A program made the position numbers and the translations under genes. Positions 42,042-50,023 of a stretch of 64,000 nt of DNA are shown piece after piece (the first letter of the stretch is position 1; each line of letters starts with the position of its first letter). Below the pieces are notes generated by a model. That model worked only from the letters and a program-made list of their open reading frames with translations. It did no database searches and was not told where the DNA came from. Source of the stretch: AV40 sp035568175 (GTDB taxonomy: Bacteria > Verrucomicrobiota > Verrucomicrobiia > Chthoniobacterales > UBA10450). The stretch lies in contig DATMON010000004.1 of the NCBI GenBank assembly GCA_035568175.1, forward strand, positions 124,001-188,000, written 5' to 3'.

Positions 42042-42767
42042 TCAACCGAAGCGTTTTGCGATCACTTCTTCGGGCCGAATCAGCTTCCCGCGCCAGACAA
42101 ATCCTCGCTTCACCCGCATCACGATGCTGCCGTCCTCTTCCGGAAAATCGGCGGGCTCGTAGCTGATAACACGATGGCACGCTCGATCGACCCGCTCTCG
42201 CGGCTCAATCTCCTTGACATCGAACCGGTGCAGGATTTCAACCAGCGAGTGAATGGCGTTCTCTAAATTATCGCGCCACTGAGACACGCGACTGCGCTTT
42301 CCCTTCTCTTGCGCAGCACTTGAGAGCTGTTCGCAGAGTCCGTTCAAGTGGTCGTAGAGATAAACCAGGTCGTGGATGAAAGGTTTCTGGAGCGACTCGT
42401 GCAGAAAATTATCGCGATACTTGAGCAATTCGGCATGAAGTGAATCGAATAACTGCTGATTCACACTTTCGGTGTTGCGGATCGAAGCCAGTTGCTCGTC
42501 GATCTTGCGAAATTGTTCGGCAAAGGCCGCGGCTCTGGTTGTTTCAATCTCAGCCGCGAGTTGTTCAAATCGGCTGAGCAATGTGCTTTCCAGCGAGGTG
42601 ACCCGCTCGGTAATCGAATTGCCCTCCGTCGGTCCGGCCGGTTCGTCCTCGGCCGCGAAAGAATGATCTGCGACAATCGGCAAGCCGGGCAGCGTCTTTT
42701 CCGCTTCAGCGCTGAGCTGTTGCATCGCCGAGGCGAACTCTTCTTCAGTTTGAGTGGCTTTGCTCAC
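42042..42767 (-). CDS. GrpE-like nucleotide exchange factor
   Basis: A 241-residue protein likely to release ADP from the adjacent Hsp70. Residues 50-110 are coiled coil, then a second helical stretch (HDLVYLYDHLNGLCEQL). The C-terminal beta domain has the GrpE pattern: HRFDVKEIEPRERVDRACHRVISY and GSIVMRVKRGFVWRGKLIRPEEVIAKRFG. The sequence is divergent and longer than typical GrpE. Its start overlaps the cobA/hemD stop by four bases (ATGA), linking it to haem synthesis genes. Confidence 0.82.
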   Translation of the reverse strand: MSKATQTEEEFASAMQQLSAEAEKTLPGLPIVADHSFAAEDEPAGPTEGNSITERVTSLESTLLSRFEQLAAEIETTRAAAFAEQFRKIDEQLASIRNTESVNQQLFDSLHAELLKYRDNFLHESLQKPFIHDLVYLYDHLNGLCEQLSSAAQEKGKRSRVSQWRDNLENAIHSLVEILHRFDVKEIEPRERVDRACHRVISYEPADFPEEDGSIVMRVKRGFVWRGKLIRPEEVIAKRFG

Positions 42768-44296
42768 TCCGCGCTTTCCCTCCCAAAAAATTTTCGAATA
42801 GCGTCGACTAGACCATCGATGTCGTGGCGACGCGCTTCGACGTCGATCTTGAGACCATGATCAGTGGCTGTTTTCGACGTGATCGGTCCGATGCTCGCCA
42901 CCTGCATGCCTTTTGGCCAAGGCAAACCGAGCGCGAGAAAATTTTCCACCGTAGAAGAGCTCGTGAACGTAATCAGATCCGCCCCCTCTTCCAAAAGCCG
43001 GCGTCGCGCGCCGGTAACGTCGCGCGTCTCCGGAACAGTACGATAGGCAAACGCTTCATCGACAATCGCTCCCAGCTTTGACAGCTCCCTCGAAAGCACG
43101 TCCCGCGCCTTTTCCGCGCGCGCCAGGAGGATTCGCAAATTTTCTACGCCTTGCTTGGCAAACTCCCGGACAACTGCTTCGGCCACGAATTCCTCGGGTT
43201 GAAGATCGACATGGAGATGAAAATCGCGCACGCGTTGCGCGGTTGCCGGACCAATCGCCGCGATTTTCGCGGCGCCGATCTCGCGTGCGTCATCGTAAAG
43301 CTTATAAAAAATCTCGAAAAACGCGTCCACGCCGTTTGGACTGGTAAACACAATCCAGTCGTAACCGTGCGAGTCCTGCACGAGCTCGGCGAATTCGCGC
43401 AAATCGGTTGGTGGCTCGATTCGGATCGTCGGGAGTTCAAAAACGTCGGCACCGAGCGCGCGAAGCTGACTCGTGAGAGCGCCCGCTTGTTTCCGCGTTC
43501 GCGTTACCACGATCCGCTTTCCGGAAAGCGGCCGGCGCTCGTACCAATTCAAATCTTTTCGCAATGCAACGACGTCGCCGAAGACGGCCACGGCCGGCGC
43601 TTCAAATTCAGCTTCGGCTACTCGCTTGCCAATATTATCCAGCGAGCCGGTCAATGTTTCCTGACGACCGGTTGTTGCCCACCGAACCAGCGCGACGGGA
43701 AGATCGCCGCGAACGCCGTTGGCCATCATTTCTCGGGCGATCGTCTCAATTCTCTCTACGCCCATCAGCATCACTTGGGTGCCGCCGAGCTTGGATAACG
43801 CAGCATAATCAATCGCACTTTTGGTTTTCGCCGGATCTTCGTGACCGGTAAAAAAGGTCACGTGCGAATTTTCCGCGCGATGCGTTACCGGAATTCCGGC
43901 ATACGCCGGCCCGGCAATTGCCGACGTAATTCCGGGAACGATTTCGAACACGATGCCGGCGTCAACAACCGCCTTGGCCTCTTCCGCGCCGCGACCGAAA
44001 ACAAACGGGTCGCCGCCTTTTAAACGGACAACCTCTTTTCCCTCGCGCGCTTTTTCAACAAGGAGCTTGTTGATTTCCTCCTGGCTCAACGCGTGCTCGC
44101 CCGCTTTTTTACCGGCATAAATGATTTCTGCATCGTCACGCGCCCAGCCGAGCATTTCCGGATTCGCCAAGTGATCGTAAACGATGACGTCGGCGCGCTC
44201 GATGCACTCCAACGCCCGCAACGTCACGAGTCCAAGATCGCCGGGACCAGCACCGACAAGATAAACCTTTCCCGCACTCTTCCTCTTACTCTCCAT
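42764..44296 (-). CDS. Fused uroporphyrinogen-III methyltransferase and uroporphyrinogen-III synthase
   Basis: A 510-residue two-enzyme fusion. Residues 10-250 are the SUMT/CobA domain (VGAGPGDLGLVTLRALECI, LKGGDPFVFGRGAEEA, GITSAIAGPAYAGIPVTHR), which methylates uroporphyrinogen III towards sirohaem or cobalamin. Residues 260-505 are the HemD domain (KRIVVTRTRKQAGALTSQLRALGA, WIVFTSPNGVDAFFE, ITFTSSSTVENFLAL), which cyclises hydroxymethylbilane. The start overlaps the hemC stop by 11 bases. The same fusion is known in other bacteria. Confidence 0.94.
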   Translation of the reverse strand: MESKRKSAGKVYLVGAGPGDLGLVTLRALECIERADVIVYDHLANPEMLGWARDDAEIIYAGKKAGEHALSQEEINKLLVEKAREGKEVVRLKGGDPFVFGRGAEEAKAVVDAGIVFEIVPGITSAIAGPAYAGIPVTHRAENSHVTFFTGHEDPAKTKSAIDYAALSKLGGTQVMLMGVERIETIAREMMANGVRGDLPVALVRWATTGRQETLTGSLDNIGKRVAEAEFEAPAVAVFGDVVALRKDLNWYERRPLSGKRIVVTRTRKQAGALTSQLRALGADVFELPTIRIEPPTDLREFAELVQDSHGYDWIVFTSPNGVDAFFEIFYKLYDDAREIGAAKIAAIGPATAQRVRDFHLHVDLQPEEFVAEAVVREFAKQGVENLRILLARAEKARDVLSRELSKLGAIVDEAFAYRTVPETRDVTGARRRLLEEGADLITFTSSSTVENFLALGLPWPKGMQVASIGPITSKTATDHGLKIDVEARRHDIDGLVDAIRKFFGRESAE

Positions 44297-45224
44297 TTAC
44301 TTTTTCCAGCAATTGCGCCGCCAATTTCTCCGCGTCCTCGCTCGGTCCTTGCACAAAACCTTCGCGCGGTGTCGTCGCCTCAAGAGCGAAAATTTGCCCG
44401 CGAATTTTCATGATTGTTCCATCGACAACGGCCAGCACTCCTACCGGTTGATTGCAATCCGCATTCAACAATCGCAAAAACTCGCGCTCTGCGCGCAAAG
44501 CGAGCCGCGTGTCAAAATCGTTGATCGCATCGACGATCTCTCTGAGTTGTTCGTCGCCTGAACGGATTTGCATGGCGATGACGCCCTGGCCGCCAGCAGG
44601 CAGAAAAATCTCGCGGGAAAGACGAGCAATGGAAAATTCGCTGCCTTCAAAATTAATCTGCCCTTCGCCCGAATTCAGGCCAAGCCGCTCCAAGCCTGCG
44701 TGGGCAAGGATGATCGCGTGCCATCGGTCGGTCGCGAGTTTACGTAGTCGCGTCGGCACGTTGCCGCGAAGATCGACAATCTCCAAATCCGGCCGTTTCC
44801 AGCGCAGTTGATGTTTTCGCCGAACACTTCCGGTCGCGACAATTCCGTCCGTGGCCAGTGAATTTAGATCACACTGCGCGGTCGCCACCAACACATCGTC
44901 AACAATCGCGCGCGGCAACACCGCGGCAATCTCGGTCCTTGGTGCCAACGTGCTCGGCAAATCTTTCGCGCTGTGCACCGCAAGATCGATATCGTCCGTG
45001 ACCAGCGCGCGCTCGATTTCTCCGGTGAACAACCCTTTCCGACCCGCTCGGATATCCGGAATCGCCGTTTTCGAATCGTCGCCGCGCGTCTTAATGACTT
45101 TGACTTCGAACTTCAAATCCGCCCAACGTGTCTGTAATCCTTGCACGACTAATTGCGTTTGGGTCAGCGCCAATTCGCTCCCGCGCGTGCCGACGACGAT
45201 TTTGATCCGGCGTGGACGCTTCAT
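44286..45224 (-). CDS. hemC: Hydroxymethylbilane synthase (porphobilinogen deaminase)
   Basis: A 312-residue enzyme that joins four porphobilinogens. VVGTRGSELALTQTQLV starts domain 1, HSAKDLPS is the active-site region, and the dipyrromethane cofactor Cys lies in LLNADCNQPVGV. The length is normal. It follows hemA across a 65-base gap filled by a palindromic element and overlaps cobA/hemD. Confidence 0.96.
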   Translation of the reverse strand: MKRPRRIKIVVGTRGSELALTQTQLVVQGLQTRWADLKFEVKVIKTRGDDSKTAIPDIRAGRKGLFTGEIERALVTDDIDLAVHSAKDLPSTLAPRTEIAAVLPRAIVDDVLVATAQCDLNSLATDGIVATGSVRRKHQLRWKRPDLEIVDLRGNVPTRLRKLATDRWHAIILAHAGLERLGLNSGEGQINFEGSEFSIARLSREIFLPAGGQGVIAMQIRSGDEQLREIVDAINDFDTRLALRAEREFLRLLNADCNQPVGVLAVVDGTIMKIRGQIFALEATTPREGFVQGPSEDAEKLAAQLLEKVNGE

Positions 45225-45232
45225 TTTGTAAC

Positions 45233-45294
45233 TGTAGCGGCGCTCTTTGAGCGCCGAAACTACTTAAAAACGGCGGTCATGGACCGCGGCTACA
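45233..45294. repeat. Palindromic TGTAGC...GCTACA element between hemC and hemA
   Basis: Ends are TGTAGC (45233-45238) and GCTACA (45289-45294). Inside are CGGCGCTC-TTT-GAGCGCCG and GCGGTC-ATG-GACCGC. The architecture is the same as at 34090: two hairpins with three-base loops between TGTAGC ends. The hemA stop TAG (45290-45292 on the minus strand) lies in one end. Confidence 0.8.
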
Positions 45295-46360
45295 ATTCTG
45301 AGGGACGAAGCGAATTTTCTCCGATCGTCGGACGTTCCGGCGTTTTTTCGGGGCAACTCAATCCGCGCGCGATCATTTGACGAAATTCAGCGACGTGTTG
45401 CGAAATGATCTCCTCAGCCACAGCGATTTGTTCACGTCGTGTCGCGAGCGATTGCTCGGCAATCGATTGCAGCGAATCGATGTCGTAGAGATAAACGCCG
45501 TCGAGCGCGTTCACATCCGGAGCGACATCGCGTGGGACGGCGATATCGATAATGAAGAGTGGTCGATCGATCCGCTGGCACAACATCGGAGCAAGTTTTT
45601 CCTGCGATACCAACGGAACGTCGGAAGATGTCGATGTAATCAAGATATCAATTTCGCCGCAGTGCTCGAGCCATTGCTCAAAGGCGACAGCGCGGCCATT
45701 CACGGCGAGAGCGACCGCTTCCGCGCGTTCTGGCGAGCGATTGCTGACGCGCAAATCCGCAACACCGCGCGAAACCAGCGCCCGAACCGTGCGTTCGCTC
45801 GTTTCACCGGCACCGAGCACGAGGACTTTGCAATTCCGGAGATCACCAAAAATTTTCTGGGCAAGATCAACCGCGACAGAACCAACCGAGACAGCACCGC
45901 GCGTAATCTCGGTATGCGTGCGGACTTGCTTGGCCACGCGAAAAGCGCGCTGAAACAACCGATGGAGATGCCGGCCGACCGCGTCCGCCATTCGCGCAGC
46001 CTCGTACGCCTTTTTAGCTTGCCCAAGAATTTCGGTCTCGCCCACCACCATGGAATCGAGTCCGGAAGCGACGCGAAACAGATGTCTCACGCAATCGCCG
46101 GCTTCGTAGCGGTAGAACGCTTTCGGACTTCCAGCGACTTCGATCGTGTCGGTCCGGGCGAGGCAACGTGCGATCTGTTCGGTGGGGACGAAACTCTCCG
46201 CGGCGGCATAGACTTCAACACGATTGCAGGTACTGAGCACCAACGCCTCATTGCAACCGCAATTCCGCAGCGCACGGTCGGATTCGACATGGCCGGCAAA
46301 GTATTCGCGCGCCTCGACGTCCGCGTTGTGATGACTGAGACCGACGCAGAACAAATTCAT
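45290..46360 (-). CDS. hemA: Glutamyl-tRNA reductase
   Basis: A 356-residue NADPH-dependent enzyme that makes glutamate-1-semialdehyde, committing glutamate to tetrapyrroles. From ATG 46360 the start is MNLFCVGLSHHNADVEARE. The catalytic Cys is in LSTCNRVEVY. GETEILGQAKKAYEAA and the NADPH-binding LVLGAGETSERTVRAL are present. The start overlaps the hemX stop (ATGA), as in hemA-hemX pairs elsewhere. Confidence 0.96.
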   Translation of the reverse strand: MNLFCVGLSHHNADVEAREYFAGHVESDRALRNCGCNEALVLSTCNRVEVYAAAESFVPTEQIARCLARTDTIEVAGSPKAFYRYEAGDCVRHLFRVASGLDSMVVGETEILGQAKKAYEAARMADAVGRHLHRLFQRAFRVAKQVRTHTEITRGAVSVGSVAVDLAQKIFGDLRNCKVLVLGAGETSERTVRALVSRGVADLRVSNRSPERAEAVALAVNGRAVAFEQWLEHCGEIDILITSTSSDVPLVSQEKLAPMLCQRIDRPLFIIDIAVPRDVAPDVNALDGVYLYDIDSLQSIAEQSLATRREQIAVAEEIISQHVAEFRQMIARGLSCPEKTPERPTIGENSLRPSEL

Positions 46361-47148
46361 GGCGTGTGCGTTTGGGCGGTGAAGGTGATGCCCCAAAGAA
46401 GGGTCAATGCGGCACTAAAACCAATGATGCAAAGCGCGGCCACCCGTTTTGGCGCAAACCAGTGCAAATATCGACCCTGTAAGATCAGGCCATAGAGAAA
46501 CCAAACTCCGACCGCGCACATGATTTGTATCCACGGCAGCGGTTCGCCGACAAAAAAACCACTAATTAGTCCGAGCGTGTAAAGTGCAAATCCCCACCAG
46601 AGCAATCGTGTGATTGCGGCGAAAAGATCGGTCAGCGGCGGAAGGTGATAGAAAATCGAATGCAACTGGTGCGTCTTGAGCTGCCGCTCCTGCACCAGGT
46701 ACATGACGCCGGCAATGCAAGCGAGGGCAAACGCCCCGTAAGCCACCAGAGAGATGGATGCGTGAAATTCCAACCAGGAATTCGCAAGTAATCGTCCGCG
46801 GTGCGGTTTATCGATCGGCGCTAACAGAGCAAAGAGTTGAAGCAAAACTACCAGCGGCGCAGTGAATGCGCCCATCAGCGAAAGCCGATACGCCGGACCA
46901 ACCACCATATAAAAGAGCGCTATCGACCACGCCACGAAAACGATGACCTCAAACAGGTTCGTGATCGGACAACGACCGAGCGCGTGACCGCGGATCGACA
47001 AAAAGGCGGTCTGGAAAATAAAGCCGAGTCCGACGGCAAAGAAATTGAACTGAATTGGCCGAAAAATCCCACCGCGCATTTCGCGAATGGTGTGCGCGAT
47101 CGCCACCAGAAAACAAAGCGTTGAGACAATGAGAAGATATCGATCCAC
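46357..47148 (-). CDS. HemX/CcsA-family membrane protein
   Basis: A 263-residue protein with about eight membrane helices starting at GTG 47148. WLEFHASISLVAYGAFALACIAGVMYLVQERQLK and LWWGFALYTLGLISGFF are typical of the cytochrome c assembly (CcsA) superfamily. The Trp-rich haem-handling loop of CcsA proper is not evident. Together with the hemA overlap this favours the HemX type, which in other bacteria modulates HemA level. A good promoter sits about six bases upstream of the start. Confidence 0.85.
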   Translation of the reverse strand: MDRYLLIVSTLCFLVAIAHTIREMRGGIFRPIQFNFFAVGLGFIFQTAFLSIRGHALGRCPITNLFEVIVFVAWSIALFYMVVGPAYRLSLMGAFTAPLVVLLQLFALLAPIDKPHRGRLLANSWLEFHASISLVAYGAFALACIAGVMYLVQERQLKTHQLHSIFYHLPPLTDLFAAITRLLWWGFALYTLGLISGFFVGEPLPWIQIMCAVGVWFLYGLILQGRYLHWFAPKRVAALCIIGFSAALTLLWGITFTAQTHTP

Positions 47149-47160
47149 CGCGAGCGTTCT

Positions 47161-47189
47161 ATTCTAAGTACCCCCCTCGCCTTTGGCAA
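47161..47189 (-). promoter_or_regulatory. Sigma-70-like promoter of the hemX-hemA operon
   Basis: On the minus strand, TTGCCA (47189-47184), a 17-base spacer, and TAGAAT (47166-47161). Each hexamer matches five of six consensus bases. The predicted start point near 47154 is only about six bases from the GTG, implying a nearly leaderless message. Confidence 0.6.
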
Positions 47190-47465
47190 TGCCGCGCTTA
47201 CGCGTCCGGGCGGATCCTTTTCAATCTTTTCATTTCAGATAGCCGGTACGGCCGGGCGCTTACCGTTCAACACACGAGATTATAAACGTCGCGTGCGTTT
47301 ACCTCCGGCCGCACCGGTGGACTTATCCGCGTATGAGATAACCGATTGGTCGAAACGCCGGTTCGCCGAAGGCTTCTCACATCAATGAATACGGGATCTG
47401 AATACCAAAGTTCGCGACCCACCGTTGTTTCCTCGGAATATTTTCAGGCGCGGCCCGCGTCGCCG
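47190..47465. other. Intergenic stretch without a recognised gene
   Basis: The 352 bases between hemX and apt hold two candidate promoters at their edges. In the middle I find no reading frame with family character, no tRNA-like cloverleaf, no SRP RNA core motif and no terminator. Confidence 0.5.
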
Positions 47466-47493
47466 TTGACCTGAGACGCCTGCCCGCTAGCAT
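47466..47493 (+). promoter_or_regulatory. Possible promoter giving leaderless apt mRNA
   Basis: TTGACC (47466-47471), 16-base spacer, TAGCAT (47488-47493). The expected transcription start, about seven bases on, coincides with GTG 47501. Confidence 0.4.
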
Positions 47494-47500
47494 CGCCCTG

Positions 47501-48031
47501 GTGAATTCCGACGTAATCCAAAAACTCCGCGCCGGTGTTCGCGACGTTCCCGATTTCCCAAAAAAGGGAATCGTCTTTAAAGACATCACTCCGATTTTAA
47601 AGGACGGCACACTCTTTCGAGCCTCGATCGATCTTTTCCTGGAACGCTTCCCCGGAAAAAAGATCGACAAGATCGTTGGAATCGATGCGCGCGGATTCGT
47701 TTTCGGGTCCGCTGTGGCTTACGAGCTCGGCATCGGCTTTGTGCCGCTGAGAAAAAAAGGCCGACTGCCCTACAAAACCGAAAGCGCGAAATACTCCCTC
47801 GAGTACGGCGAAGCAGAAATGGAATTGCACGTCGACGCGATCACCCGCGGAGAACGAATCATTCTCATCGACGACCTGCTTGCTACCGGCGGAACCTCAG
47901 CTTCTGCGGCAACGCTGATCAAAAAAGTGGGCGGTGAATTGGTGGAAGCGATTTTCCTGATCGAGCTGGAATTCCTGCACGGCCGCGAAAAACTTACGCC
48001 GACTTCGGTCACTTCGTTTCTGAAATATTAG
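47501..48031 (+). CDS. apt: Adenine phosphoribosyltransferase
   Basis: A 176-residue purine-salvage enzyme making AMP from adenine and PRPP. VRDVPDFPKKGIVFKDITPILKD is the APT signature, GIDARGFVFGSAVAYELG forms part of the active site, and IILIDDLLATGGTSASA is the PRPP-binding loop. The start is GTG 47501. The final G of its TAG stop is also the first base of a palindromic element at 48031. Confidence 0.96.
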   Translation: MNSDVIQKLRAGVRDVPDFPKKGIVFKDITPILKDGTLFRASIDLFLERFPGKKIDKIVGIDARGFVFGSAVAYELGIGFVPLRKKGRLPYKTESAKYSLEYGEAEMELHVDAITRGERIILIDDLLATGGTSASAATLIKKVGGELVEAIFLIELEFLHGREKLTPTSVTSFLKY

Positions 48032-48165
48032 GTAGGGGCGATTACGCTCCCGCTAGTGCATTCATAATGAGCCCGCTCGTAGTTTGCCGCAGCGCGGCGG
48101 AATTGACCTCAATCGGTCCGAGCCGGACTGGCGTTAGCGGGCGGTTCAGGTGAACCGCCCCTACC
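48031..48165. repeat. 135-base element with 10-base terminal inverted repeats
   Basis: GGTAGGGGCG (48031-48040) is perfectly repeated inverted as CGCCCCTACC (48156-48165). Inside are GGTCCGAGCCGGACTGGCG (48115-48133), shared with two sites near 61-62 kb, and a strong hairpin GGGCGGTTCA-GG-TGAACCGCCC. It carries no gene of its own and looks like a small non-autonomous palindromic repeat. Confidence 0.75.
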
Positions 48166-48507
48166 CACCACGACTTCCACTTTGATTTCCTGGTGCGCGA
48201 GCTGGTCATGAATGTTGCCTAACAAATCGATCGCCCGCGCGTCCGGAAGATGCGCGCAACGGACCTCGATTCGCGCGCGTTTTTGCGCCAGCTTCGGATT
48301 CCATTCCGCAAATTCGCCATCGAGCAAAAACGAAACGTAGGCATTGAAGCGCTCTTGCAATTCGAGCAAACGTTCATCGGAGCCGTCCCACGCCGCCGGC
48401 TCATTCATTATCAGCACCGCCTGATCCGTCTTTGGATCGTGCGCGATCATGTCGATCACACCAACACGGTTCCCAGGGCCAGGATGTTCGCTGCCCGATG
48501 CTGTCAT
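48109..48507 (-). CDS. DUF6572-type protein whose C-terminus runs into a repeat element
   Basis: A 132-residue protein of unknown function. Residues 14-65 match DUF6572 (GVIDMIAHDPKTDQAVLIMNE, ELQERFNAYVSFLLDGE); residues 75-112 are a compact alpha/beta continuation ending in IKVEVVVG. The final 18 residues, RGGSPEPPANASPARTD, are encoded inside the 135-base element, which supplies the stop codon. The ancestral protein probably ended near VVVG. It diverges from queF. Confidence 0.7.
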   Translation of the reverse strand: MTASGSEHPGPGNRVGVIDMIAHDPKTDQAVLIMNEPAAWDGSDERLLELQERFNAYVSFLLDGEFAEWNPKLAQKRARIEVRCAHLPDARAIDLLGNIHDQLAHQEIKVEVVVGRGGSPEPPANASPARTD

Positions 48508-48556
48508 TTGGATTTGAAGGTTGAAGGTTCGCTGGTGAGCGTTGAACGTTCAAGCG

Positions 48557-49000
48557 ATGAAGCGCGTTAAATCAAAGGCCACTTCTCTGACGCTGCTCGG
48601 TCGAAGCGAAACTAAATTGCCCGTTTCACCTGCTCAAGCGCGGCTGGAAACCTTTCCCAATCCAACTCGCCGAAATTACCACATTCATTTTGAGACGGAC
48701 GATTTCACCTGCCTTTGCCCCGTCACTGGCCAGCCCGATTTCGCCAGGATCGACATCGACTACGTGCCGGACCGCCTATGCGTCGAAAGTAAATCGCTCA
48801 AGTTCTACCTTGCTTCGTATCGGAACGAGCGCGCGTTCAACGAAGCAGTCACTAACCGCATCCTGGATGATTTCGTGAAGGCGTGTTCGCCGCGGGACGC
48901 GATCGTGACCGCGCAATTTTCCGCGCGCGGTGGAATCGCGCTGACTGTTCGCGCCGAGTATCCCGACAAGGATCTTCGAGTTCAGCACGACGGTCGATGA
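48557..49000 (+). CDS. queF: NADPH-dependent 7-cyano-7-deazaguanine reductase
   Basis: A 147-residue unimodular QueF reducing preQ0 to preQ1. The catalytic Cys is in TCLCPVTGQPDFARI, the NADPH-side motif is CVESKSLKFYLASYRNE, and Asp/His residues follow. I use ATG 48557; a GTG five codons earlier lies in repeat-like sequence. queC follows after 76 bases, and tgt at 33 kb completes the pathway to preQ1-tRNA. No preQ1 riboswitch was recognised upstream. Confidence 0.95.
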   Translation: MKRVKSKATSLTLLGRSETKLPVSPAQARLETFPNPTRRNYHIHFETDDFTCLCPVTGQPDFARIDIDYVPDRLCVESKSLKFYLASYRNERAFNEAVTNRILDDFVKACSPRDAIVTAQFSARGGIALTVRAEYPDKDLRVQHDGR

Positions 49001-49076
49001 AATCGGTCGGGCGAGACTCTGTCGAGCCAATCGATAATTCCGCGGCTCCGCGGAGCGTCGCCTTACCGAGTGAAAA

Positions 49077-49769
49077 ATGAAACACGCGGTTATTCTTCTC
49101 AGCGGCGGTCTTGATTCGGCTACGACTCTCGCGATTGCACGCGCGCAAGGTTACGAAGCTTATGCCCTTTCTTTCGATTACGGCCAACGACACCAGCGCG
49201 AATTGGAATCGGCGCGGAAAATTGCCAAGTCGTTAGGCGCGAAAGAACATCGCACTGTTAGGATCGACAATCAGATCTTTGCCGGTTCGGCGCTAACTGA
49301 CGATGTCGACGTTCCGAAATCGCGATCGGAGGAAGAAATCGGAAGCGGCATTCCACCCACCTACGTTCCGGCGCGAAACACAATTTTCCTCGCACACGCG
49401 CTCGCCTGGGCAGAGACAATTCCGGCCGGACACATTTTCATTGGTGCGAACGCGATCGATTACAGCGGTTATCCGGATTGTCGGCCGGAGTTCATTGCCC
49501 TTTTTGAAACGCTGGCCAACGTCGCCACCAAAGCGGCCGCGGAGGGCGCGCGAATCCAGATTCATGCGCCGTTGATCAAGCTCTCGAAAGCGGAAATCGT
49601 TCGCAAAGCCGTTGATCTGGATATCGATCTTTCGTTAACCCACAGCTGCTACGATCCCACGTCGGACGGCCGGGCATGTGGAAAATGCGATTCCTGCCAG
49701 TTGCGTTTGAAAGGTTTTCGCGAAGCCGGTGTTGCCGATCCGATCAAATACGCGCCTGTCGCGCCGTAG
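49077..49769 (+). CDS. queC: 7-cyano-7-deazaguanine synthase
   Basis: A 230-residue ATP-dependent enzyme converting 7-carboxy-7-deazaguanine to preQ0. The PP-loop is LLSGGLDSATTL near the N-terminus. The zinc site is formed by Cys in THSCYDP, ACGKCDSC. GANAIDYSGYPDCRPEF is conserved. queD and queE are not in the window. Confidence 0.96.
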   Translation: MKHAVILLSGGLDSATTLAIARAQGYEAYALSFDYGQRHQRELESARKIAKSLGAKEHRTVRIDNQIFAGSALTDDVDVPKSRSEEEIGSGIPPTYVPARNTIFLAHALAWAETIPAGHIFIGANAIDYSGYPDCRPEFIALFETLANVATKAAAEGARIQIHAPLIKLSKAEIVRKAVDLDIDLSLTHSCYDPTSDGRACGKCDSCQLRLKGFREAGVADPIKYAPVAP

Positions 49770-49788
49770 CTAACGGAGGCGGACGAAA

Positions 49789-50022
49789 GTGAAAAATGTT
49801 TTTGATCTGACAAAACGGGAACAACGTCTCGTCATCGTAATCGTAGTGGCACTTGTTGCCGTCGCATTCGCGAAACATTTGTTGGAAAACAGATCGCGGC
49901 CGGCGCCGGCAACAGCCCCCTCCGCCGAAGCGGCTCCGGCGGCCAGGCCCACATCCTCACCGGCAAGCTCGCCAACGATTCAGGCTGAGGAGGAACAATC
50001 CGAGCCGGACAATTCGCGCTAA
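49789..50022 (+). CDS. Small single-span membrane protein
   Basis: A 77-residue protein from GTG 49789. Basic residues (LTKREQR) precede one hydrophobic helix (LVIVIVVALVAVAFA), and the rest is a Pro/Ala/Ser-rich, acidic tail. No family was recognised. It is 19 bases after queC and convergent with the NlpC gene with a one-base gap. Confidence 0.55.
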   Translation: MKNVFDLTKREQRLVIVIVVALVAVAFAKHLLENRSRPAPATAPSAEAAPAARPTSSPASSPTIQAEEEQSEPDNSR

Positions 50023-50023
50023 A

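Noticed and set aside
45377..46495. 372-codon plus-strand frame opposite hemA and hemX
   Set aside because: hemA has complete catalytic motifs on the other strand; the antisense product is Arg/Asp-rich without a domain.
47190..47465. tRNA or SRP RNA gene in the hemX-apt gap
   Set aside because: No T-arm consensus with matching acceptor stem, and no SRP RNA core motif.
48508..48556. preQ1 riboswitch before queF
   Set aside because: The leader is under 50 bases and consists of imperfect GTTGAA repeats; no preQ1 aptamer pattern is visible.
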